Positions 7,162 through 12,134 of a DNA stretch of 12,134 nt are shown here, piece by piece. The stretch covers positions 1-12,134 of the forward strand of contig JACPAU010000199.1 of the NCBI GenBank assembly GCA_016180705.1, written 5' to 3'. Source of the stretch: Candidatus Methylomirabilota bacterium. GTDB lineage: Bacteria > Methylomirabilota > Methylomirabilia > Methylomirabilales > JACPAU01. How positions within the stretch are numbered: the first letter of the stretch is position 1; every line of letters starts with the position of its first letter. Position numbers and translations under genes: made by a program. The notes below the pieces were generated by a model, which saw nothing but the letters and a program-made list of their open reading frames with translations, did not search any database and was not told the origin of the DNA.

Positions 7162-8040
7162 CTACTGGAAGACCTCGGTCCCGACCCCTTCGGCGGTGAA
7201 CAGTTCGAGCAGGAGGGCGTGCGGGAGTTTCCCGTTGATGATGTGGGTCTTTCGGACGCCCCCCCCGAGGGCCCGGAGGCAGGCCCGGACCTTCGGGAGC
7301 ATGCCCTCCGCGATGACCCCGTCCTCGATGAGCTTCTCCACGTCGTCCCGGCTGAGGGTGGGGTAGAGCCTCCCGGCGCGGTCCAGGATGCCGTCGGTGT
7401 CGGTGAGGAGAATGAGCTTCTCCGCCGCGAGGGCGGCGGCGATCTCCCCCGCCGCCAGGTCGGCGTTGATGTTATAGGTCACGCCCAGCTCGTCCACCCC
7501 CGTCGGGGCCACGATGGAGATGAAACCGGCCTCCTCCAACGTCCGGAGGATCCTCGGGTTGACGGCGGCGATCTCGCCCACCAGCCCCAGGTCGACGGGT
7601 GCGCCGTCCGGGCCCTTCCCCCGCCCCGGGGGGCTCTTGCGGGCCCGGATCAGCCCGCCGTCCTTCCCGGAGAGCCCCACGGCCTGGCCGCCCTTCCGGC
7701 TCACGAGCGTGACGATCTCCTGGTTGACGCTCCCCACCAGGACCGTCTCCACGATGCGCATGGTGGCTTCGTCGGTCACCCGGAGGCCTTCGATGAAGGT
7801 GGGCGTGAGCCCCGCCTGGGCCATGGCCTGGCCGATCTGGGGCCCGCCGCCGTGGACGACCACCGGGCGCATCCCGACGTAGCGCATGAGGACGATGTCG
7901 GCGACCACGCTCTCCTTGAGGGCGGCGTCGGTCATGGCGGCGCCGCCGTACTTCACCACGACGGTCTTCCCCCAGAAGGCGCGGATGTAGGGGAGGGCCT
8001 CGGTGAGGACCTGGGCCTTGGCGATGCCGGAGGGGTCCAC
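7162..8040 (-). CDS. argB: Acetylglutamate kinase, probably arginine-sensitive type
   Basis: It phosphorylates N-acetylglutamate at the gamma carboxyl, the second step of arginine synthesis. The 292 residues show the amino acid kinase fold: VVVKYGGAAM (27-36), the glycine loop VVHGGGPQI (61-69), GLRVTD (85-90) and TYNINAD (188-194). Compared with the roughly 258-residue E. coli enzyme there is an N-terminal extension (about 1-24, containing VLTEALPYI). In family members such as those of Thermotoga and Pseudomonas, this segment forms the helix that interlaces dimers into arginine-inhibited hexamers. The conclusion that arginine controls this enzyme is inferred from that feature. The start is a GTG at 8040 with GGGAG (8046-8050) five bases upstream. 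The preceding regulator gene ends 17 bases earlier, with its stop codon inside a palindrome. Confidence 0.96.
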   Translation of the reverse strand: MDPSGIAKAQVLTEALPYIRAFWGKTVVVKYGGAAMTDAALKESVVADIVLMRYVGMRPVVVHGGGPQIGQAMAQAGLTPTFIEGLRVTDEATMRIVETVLVGSVNQEIVTLVSRKGGQAVGLSGKDGGLIRARKSPPGRGKGPDGAPVDLGLVGEIAAVNPRILRTLEEAGFISIVAPTGVDELGVTYNINADLAAGEIAAALAAEKLILLTDTDGILDRAGRLYPTLSRDDVEKLIEDGVIAEGMLPKVRACLRALGGGVRKTHIINGKLPHALLLELFTAEGVGTEVFQ

Positions 8041-8050
8041 GGACGCTCCC

Positions 8051-8067
8051 GGCCGGCTCAGCCGGCC
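8051..8067 (-). other. Palindrome over the regulator stop codon, next to the argB ribosome site
   Basis: On the transcript, GGCCGGC and GCCGGCC pair perfectly around a three-base loop that is the TGA stop codon of the upstream gene. It abuts the GGGAG ribosome site of argB, so it could influence coupling of argB translation to the upstream gene. No T-tract follows, so it is not an intrinsic terminator. Confidence 0.5.
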
Positions 8068-9065
8068 TGCTGCAGGCGCCGCTCCAGCTCCCGGTTCGCC
8101 CGGCGCAGGTCCAGGTTGGTCTGGGCCAGCTCCTCCACGCTCAGGGTCAGCTGGCGGAAGAGCTGGGCGTTGGCCAGCGCGAGCGAGACCAGGCAGGAGA
8201 AGGTCGTGAAGAGGGCCATGTCGTACTCGTCGAAGGACTCGCCGGAGTGCTTGTTGTTGGCGTTCATCACCCCCATCGTCCTCCCGTTCACCTTCACGGG
8301 GACGCTCATGAGGGAGCGGGTCGTGTACCGGGGGTAGAACCGCGACTCGCTGAAGGTGGCCTCCTGGCGGATGTCCTTGATGAGGAGCGGCTCTCCCTTC
8401 TGGGCCACCCAGCCCGCGATCCCCTGCCCCACCTTCGGGCGGGCGCTCTGGATCACGTCGTCGCTGATGCCGCGCGCGACGGCGATGCGCAGGGTCTGGG
8501 TGGCCTCGTCCACCAGCATGAGGGAGACGATCTCCACCTCCAGCACCTCCGCGATGAAGTCAATCACCCGCTGGAAGAGGACCTGGTTGTTCTGGAGGAA
8601 CGCCCCCAGGAGGTCCCACCGGACCAGGTCGGCGAGGGCGACGGCGCTCGCCTGGAGCTTCTGGACCTGCGCCTGGCGGCGCTGGGTGGTCCGGCTGCTG
8701 CGGGCGAGCAGCACGGCGCGCCCGATGATCTGGGCCAGCTCCTCCAGGTTCACCGGCTTGCTGACCACGTCGAAGGCACCCTCCTTGACCGCGTTGATCG
8801 CCCGCTCCGGCCTCCGGTAACCCGTGACCATCACGACCGGGAGGTCGGGCCGCTCGGCCTTGATCCGGCGCAGAACCTCCATCCCGTCCAGGCCCGGAAT
8901 GATCAGGTCCAGGAGGACCACGTGGACCGGCTCCTCCGCCAGGGTCTTCAGCCCCTCCTCCCCGCTGCCGGCGGCCAGGACCCGGTAGCCCTCCCTCGCC
9001 AGGTGGTCGGTCACCAGGGTACGGAAGAGGCGCTCGTCGTCAATGATCAGGACGGTGTCGCTCAC
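8058..9065 (-). CDS. Response regulator: receiver domain plus GAF domain, no DNA-binding output
   Basis: The protein has 335 residues. The receiver domain (about 3-120) has the acidic pair Asp9-Asp10, phospho-acceptor Asp53 in [11 protein letters not shown], Thr81 and Lys103, all intact, so it should accept a phosphoryl group. A polar, Gln/Arg-rich linker (120-145) leads to a GAF domain (about 155-300) with [13 protein letters not shown] at the start and [21 protein letters not shown] in the core. The C-terminus (305-335) is charged, Leu/Glu/Arg-rich and probably coiled coil. There is no helix-turn-helix, GGDEF, EAL or kinase domain. It could sense a small ligand or act by protein-protein contact. 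It starts with GTG overlapping the hslU stop (GTGA) and is followed closely by argB. The GAF ligand and partner kinase cannot be identified here. Coordination of proteolysis or arginine synthesis would be speculation from position alone. Confidence 0.92.
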   Translation of the reverse strand: MSDTVLIIDDERLFRTLVTDHLAREGYRVLAAGSGEEGLKTLAEEPVHVVLLDLIIPGLDGMEVLRRIKAERPDLPVVMVTGYRRPERAINAVKEGAFDVVSKPVNLEELAQIIGRAVLLARSSRTTQRRQAQVQKLQASAVALADLVRWDLLGAFLQNNQVLFQRVIDFIAEVLEVEIVSLMLVDEATQTLRIAVARGISDDVIQSARPKVGQGIAGWVAQKGEPLLIKDIRQEATFSESRFYPRYTTRSLMSVPVKVNGRTMGVMNANNKHSGESFDEYDMALFTTFSCLVSLALANAQLFRQLTLSVEELAQTNLDLRRANRELERRLQQAG

Positions 9066-10399
9066 AGGATGTACCGACTCAGGTCCTCGTTGCGGACGAG
9101 GTCCTGCAGACGCTCTCGGACGTAGGCGGCATTGATCTCCACGCGGACCCCGGGCATGTGGGGGGCCTCGAAGGAGACCTCGTCCAACAGGCGCTCCATG
9201 ACGGTGTAGAGCCGCCGCGCCCCGATGTTCTCCGTGGCCTCGTTGACGCCGGTGGCGATGGTCGCGATCTCCTCCAGGGCGTCCTTGGTGAAGTCCAGGG
9301 TGACGCCCTCCGTCTGGAGGAGGGCGGTGTACTGCCTGGTGAGGGCGTTTTCCGGCTCCGTGAGGATCCGGACGAAGTCCGCCCGGGTCAGGGGCTGGAG
9401 CTCCACCCGGAGCGGGAAGCGGCCCTGGAGTTCGGGGATCAGGTCCGAGGGCTTGGCCGCGTGGAAGGCCCCCGCGGCGATGAAAAGGATGTGGTCGGTC
9501 CGGACCATGCCGTACTTGGTCGGGACCGTGGAGCCCTCCACGATGGGGAGGAGGTCCCGCTGCACCCCCTCCCGGGAGACGTCGGGGCCGGTCGCCCGCT
9601 CCCGCCCGGCGATCTTGTCGATCTCGTCCAGGAAGACGATCCCGGCGTTCTCGACGCGCCGGACGGCCTCCGCCACGACCTCGTCCATGTCGATGAGCTT
9701 GCCCGCCTCCTCCTGCGCCAGCAGGCGGCGGGCCTCCCGGACCTTCACCTTGCGCCGCTTCACCCGTCCCGGGAGCAGGTTCCCCAGCATCTCCTGGAGG
9801 TTGACGTCCATCTGGCCCATCCCCGCCCCCGGGAAGAACTCCACCATGGGGAAGGCCTTGTCCCTGACCTCCAGTTCCACCACCCGGTCCTCCAGGAGCC
9901 CGTCCCGGAGCATCTTCCGGAACTTCTCGCGGGTCTCGGGGGCCTGGGGGGCGGCCGGCTCGAAGCCGGGGGGGACCGGGCGGGCGGCGGGGAGGAGCAG
10001 CTCCAGGAGGCGCTCCTCGGCGAGCTCCTCGGCCCGGCCCTCCACGCTCTTCGTCCGCTCCCCCTTCACCATGTTGACGGCCAGATCCGTCAGGTCCCGG
10101 ATCATGGACTCCACGTCCCGTCCCACGTAGCCGACCTCGGTGTACTTCGAGGCCTCGACCTTCAGGAAGGGGGCGTCGGCGAGGCGGGCCAGGCGGCGGG
10201 CGATCTCCGTCTTCCCCACCCCCGTGGGCCCGATCATGATGATGTTCTTCGGCGCCACCTCGTCCCGCAGCTCCGCCGGGAGCCGCTGGCGGCGCCAGCG
10301 GTTGCGCAGCGCGATCGCCACGGCCCGCTTCGCGTCCCGTTGGCCGATCACGTACTTGTCGAGCTCGGCCACGATCTGGCGGGGCGTCAGGTGCTCCAT
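9062..10399 (-). CDS. hslU: HslU ATPase subunit of the HslUV protease
   Basis: This AAA+ unfoldase forms a hexamer on HslV and threads substrates into it using ATP. The 445-residue length is typical. Walker A GPTGVGKT is at 57-64, the pore-loop motif GYVGRD at 90-95, the inserted I-domain at about 110-240, Walker B IVFLDEID at 254-261, and the GRFPLRVEL segment with a likely arginine finger at about 326-334. The conserved C-terminal tail LSRYIL (440-445), which inserts between HslV subunits to activate them, is intact. The ATG shares one base with the hslV stop (TGATG), implying coupled translation of the two subunits. The I-domain and the YVGRD motif separate it from ClpX. Confidence 0.97.
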   Translation of the reverse strand: MEHLTPRQIVAELDKYVIGQRDAKRAVAIALRNRWRRQRLPAELRDEVAPKNIIMIGPTGVGKTEIARRLARLADAPFLKVEASKYTEVGYVGRDVESMIRDLTDLAVNMVKGERTKSVEGRAEELAEERLLELLLPAARPVPPGFEPAAPQAPETREKFRKMLRDGLLEDRVVELEVRDKAFPMVEFFPGAGMGQMDVNLQEMLGNLLPGRVKRRKVKVREARRLLAQEEAGKLIDMDEVVAEAVRRVENAGIVFLDEIDKIAGRERATGPDVSREGVQRDLLPIVEGSTVPTKYGMVRTDHILFIAAGAFHAAKPSDLIPELQGRFPLRVELQPLTRADFVRILTEPENALTRQYTALLQTEGVTLDFTKDALEEIATIATGVNEATENIGARRLYTVMERLLDEVSFEAPHMPGVRVEINAAYVRERLQDLVRNEDLSRYIL

Positions 10400-10944
10400 C
10401 AGAGCTCTTCCACGGTGATCCGGTCGTTGCTGTGAACGCAGAGCGAGGCGGCGATCTTCATCGCCTCCTCAGTGATCGTCCGCGCGTCGAGATCGGTGAA
10501 CTTCACCAGGGCGCGGGCCGCGGCGGCCGCGTAGGGGCCCCCCGAGCCGACGGCGATGATCCCGTCGTCGGGCTCGATGATGTCCCCCGTCCCGGAGAGG
10601 AGGAGCGAATGCTCCTTGTCCGCGACCGCGAGGAGCGCCTCCAGGCGCCGCAGCACCCGGTCGGTCCGCCAGTCCTTCGCCAGCTCCACCGCCGCCCGGG
10701 TGAGGTTCCCCCGGTACTCCTCCAGCTTCGCCTCGAACTTCGTGAAGAGGGCGAAGGCGTCCGCGGCCGCCCCGGCGAACCCCACCAGGACCTGATCGTG
10801 GTAGAGGCGCCGGACCTTCTTCGCCGTGTGCTTCATGATGGTGTCGCCGAAGGAGACCTGGCCGTCGCCGGCCAGGCAGACCTTCCCCCGGTGCCGGACC
10901 GAGAGGATGGTGGTGCCCCGCGCCCTCGCCGGACCGCCGGCCAC
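10399..10944 (-). CDS. hslV: HslV peptidase subunit of the HslUV protease
   Basis: This proteasome-related threonine peptidase forms a double hexameric ring. The precursor of 181 residues begins [10 protein letters not shown], and the mature chain should begin at Thr11 ([11 protein letters not shown]), which becomes the N-terminal nucleophile. The conserved lysine corresponding to mature Lys33 is residue 43 in [26 protein letters not shown] and AVGSGGPYA are family hallmarks. The start is a GTG at 10944 because the only well-placed Shine-Dalgarno (GGGGAGG) lies five bases upstream and the frame further upstream overlaps xerC. The ten-residue propeptide is longer than in E. coli, where only the initiator Met is removed; short propeptides are known in other bacteria. 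It lies 13 bases after xerC. Confidence 0.97.
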   Translation of the reverse strand: MAGGPARARGTTILSVRHRGKVCLAGDGQVSFGDTIMKHTAKKVRRLYHDQVLVGFAGAAADAFALFTKFEAKLEEYRGNLTRAAVELAKDWRTDRVLRRLEALLAVADKEHSLLLSGTGDIIEPDDGIIAVGSGGPYAAAAARALVKFTDLDARTITEEAMKIAASLCVHSNDRITVEEL

Positions 10945-10949
10945 GCCAG

Positions 10950-10956
10950 CCTCCCC
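10950..10956 (-). promoter_or_regulatory. Ribosome binding site of hslV
   Basis: GGGGAGG on the minus strand, five bases before the GTG at 10944. It fixes the start of hslV in a region with no nearby in-frame ATG. Confidence 0.7.
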
Positions 10957-10957
10957 G

Positions 10958-11860
10958 TCAGGCCCTCGGGTGCGCCCGATCGTAGACCTCCATGAGCCGG
11001 TCCAGGTGCAGGTGGGTGTAGCGCTGCGTCGTGGAGAGCCGGGCGTGCCCGAGCATCTCCTGGATGGCCCGCAGATCGGCCCCCGCGTCGAGCAGGTGCG
11101 TGGCGAAGGAGTGCCTGAGGCCGTGGGGGGTGATCCGGCCGGCAAGCCCCGCCCGTGCGAGCGCCGCCGCGAGCCGGCGGGCGACGCTCCGGGCCGTGAG
11201 CCGCCCGCCCCCCCGGTTCCGGAACAGGGCCGCGCTCCCGCCGCCCCGGCCGGGCGCCAGCTCGGCGCGCCGCGCGAGATAGGCCCGGAGCGCGGCCACC
11301 GCCCGGCTCCCCAGCGGGACAACCCGCTCCTTCCGCCCCTTCCCCAGGACCCGCACCAGCCCCTCATCCAGGTCAAGAGCCGGGACGTCGAGCCCCGTGA
11401 GCTCCCCCACCCTGAGCCCGGAGGAGTAGGCCAGCTCGAAGAGGGCGTAATCCCGCAGGGCCTCCGGCGTCGTCCCGGCCGGCCCGCTGAGCAACTGCGC
11501 CGCCTCGTCCACCGTGAGGTATCGGGGCAGGCGCTGCGGCCCCCGCGGGCTCGGGACGACCCGGGCCGGGTTCGCCCGCAGGAGCCCCTCGCGGCAGCAG
11601 GCCTGGAACAAGCCCCGGACCGCCGCCAGCTTCCGGGCCACCGTCCGGCGGGCGTCCCCGGCCTGGAGGCGCGCGGCCACGAATGCCCGGACCGCCAGCG
11701 GATCCACCGCCTCGAGCCGGACCGGCCCCTCGGCCGGCCCGCTGCGGCGCTCGAGGAAGGCGGCGAACTGGTCGAGGTCGGCCGCGTAGGCCCGGCAGGT
11801 GTGCGGGGAAGCCCCACCCCGCGCCAGCGCCCTCAGGTACGCCCCGATCTGCTCCCGCAT
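10958..11860 (-). CDS. xerC: Tyrosine recombinase XerC
   Basis: With XerD it resolves chromosome dimers at dif sites. From the ATG at 11860 the protein has 300 residues, the usual XerC length. An N-terminal SAM-like DNA-binding domain (about 1-90, [15 protein letters not shown]) precedes the catalytic domain. The catalytic residues are all visible: Arg150 (SGLRVGEL), Lys174 (GKGRKER), His246 and Arg249 (HGLRH), His272 ([10 protein letters not shown]) and nucleophile Tyr281 (QRYTH). The frame also offers a GTG at 11866, an ATG at 11911 and a TTG at 11929. I prefer 11860 because the resulting N-terminus matches the family; its ribosome site (AGGTGG) is weak and close, so the start is uncertain. 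The position after trmFO and before hslVU is the conserved codV position, so this is a housekeeping Xer and not an integrase of a mobile element. Confidence 0.93.
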   Translation of the reverse strand: MREQIGAYLRALARGGASPHTCRAYAADLDQFAAFLERRSGPAEGPVRLEAVDPLAVRAFVAARLQAGDARRTVARKLAAVRGLFQACCREGLLRANPARVVPSPRGPQRLPRYLTVDEAAQLLSGPAGTTPEALRDYALFELAYSSGLRVGELTGLDVPALDLDEGLVRVLGKGRKERVVPLGSRAVAALRAYLARRAELAPGRGGGSAALFRNRGGGRLTARSVARRLAAALARAGLAGRITPHGLRHSFATHLLDAGADLRAIQEMLGHARLSTTQRYTHLHLDRLMEVYDRAHPRA

Positions 11861-11950
11861 GCCCACCTGCCCACCGCGCCAAAATGGCGAAGAGGGGGCG
11901 GCGCGCGCCATCCCCCTCGGCGCAGACAATACGCGCAGTCCCGGCCCCCG

Positions 11951-12134
11951 TCAACCCAAGAATCGGCGCCAGGCCTCGAGAGCACCCAGGGCGCGCTCCG
12001 CGAGCGCCTCCGACCGCCTCCGGCGGTTCCGGACGGGGCGGGGGAGGGGGGGCAGCAGCCCGAAGTTCACATTCATCGGGGCGAAGTCGGGCGGGGCCCC
12101 CTCCGTCACGTAGCGGAGGATGGCCCCGAGGAGG
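11951..12134 (-). CDS. trmFO: tRNA (uracil-54-C5) methyltransferase, folate- and FAD-dependent (3' end only)
   Basis: Only the last 60 codons and the stop (TGA at 11951-11953) are inside the window; the start lies beyond the right edge. The visible tail contains APMNVNFGLLPPL, the characteristic near-C-terminal motif of TrmFO/Gid, preceded by GAILRYVTEG and followed by an Arg-rich, then amphipathic end. The enzyme makes 5-methyluridine at position 54 of tRNA using methylenetetrahydrofolate and FADH2. The neighbours xerC-hslV-hslU reproduce the trmFO-codV-codW-codX order known from Bacillus, which supports the call. The 90 bases to the xerC start hold no gene and only a weak five-base-pair hairpin near 11877-11889. 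Confidence 0.9.
   Translation of the reverse strand, partial: LLGAILRYVTEGAPPDFAPMNVNFGLLPPLPRPVRNRRRRSEALAERALGALEAWRRFLG

Noticed and set aside
4382..10435. Series of long plus-strand open frames opposite argG, argF, argD, argB, the regulator and hslU
   Set aside because: Their translations are rich in Asp/Glu/His/Gly/Arg/Leu without motifs, as expected from antisense reading of GC-rich genes; no ribosome sites or conserved features support them.
10958..11860. xerC considered as an integrase marking a genomic island
   Set aside because: Its length, catalytic residues and position between trmFO and hslV match the conserved housekeeping XerC locus; there is no tRNA, att-like direct repeat or cargo.
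11861..11950. In-frame longer xerC starts (ATG 11911, TTG 11929)
   Set aside because: The ATG at 11911 has its G-rich stretch directly against the start with no spacer, the TTG has no ribosome site, and the extra residues do not resemble XerC N-termini.

Overview
This is a GC-rich (roughly 70% by eye) bacterial chromosome segment. Ten genes lie on the minus strand and converge on one plus-strand gene at the left end. An LptM-like lipoprotein signal sequence suggests a cell with an outer membrane. The gene order (trmFO-xerC-hslV-hslU, then argB-argD-argF-argG-argH) and the base composition fit an uncultured high-GC lineage such as NC10/Rokubacteria or a deltaproteobacterial relative. That placement is inference and was not tested by any search.

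Layout in the minus-strand direction of transcription, from the right edge: the 3' end of trmFO (tRNA m5U54 methylation), xerC (chromosome dimer resolution), hslV and hslU (two-component ATP-dependent protease), a response regulator with a GAF domain and no DNA-binding output, then argB, argD, argF, argG, argH and a lipoprotein with three fibronectin type III repeats. Spacing is mostly 4-base overlaps (GTGA or ATGA) or gaps under 20 bases, so most of it looks like one transcription unit with translational coupling. Larger gaps occur only at trmFO/xerC (90 bases), argF/argG (76 bases) and argG/argH (228 bases). The last holds a conspicuous inverted repeat.

The five arg genes cover glutamate-to-arginine synthesis except the first acetylation (argA/argJ), the reductase (argC) and the deacylation step. 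These must lie elsewhere. ArgB has the N-terminal extension typical of arginine-inhibited enzymes.

At the left end, a zinc-ribbon rhomboid protease (5' end outside the window) runs toward the lipoprotein gene. Between them is a compact element of about 207 bp. It has perfect 15-bp terminal inverted repeats, imperfect complementarity continuing inward, and two internal hairpins, like a non-autonomous miniature transposable element. Its left end supplies the stop codon of the rhomboid gene.

Most of the window is housekeeping metabolism and proteolysis. The parts worth a second look are this element, the argG-argH inverted repeat, the orphan regulator in the position codY holds in Bacillus, and the LptM-like/FnIII fusion. 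I see no convincing new multi-gene system.
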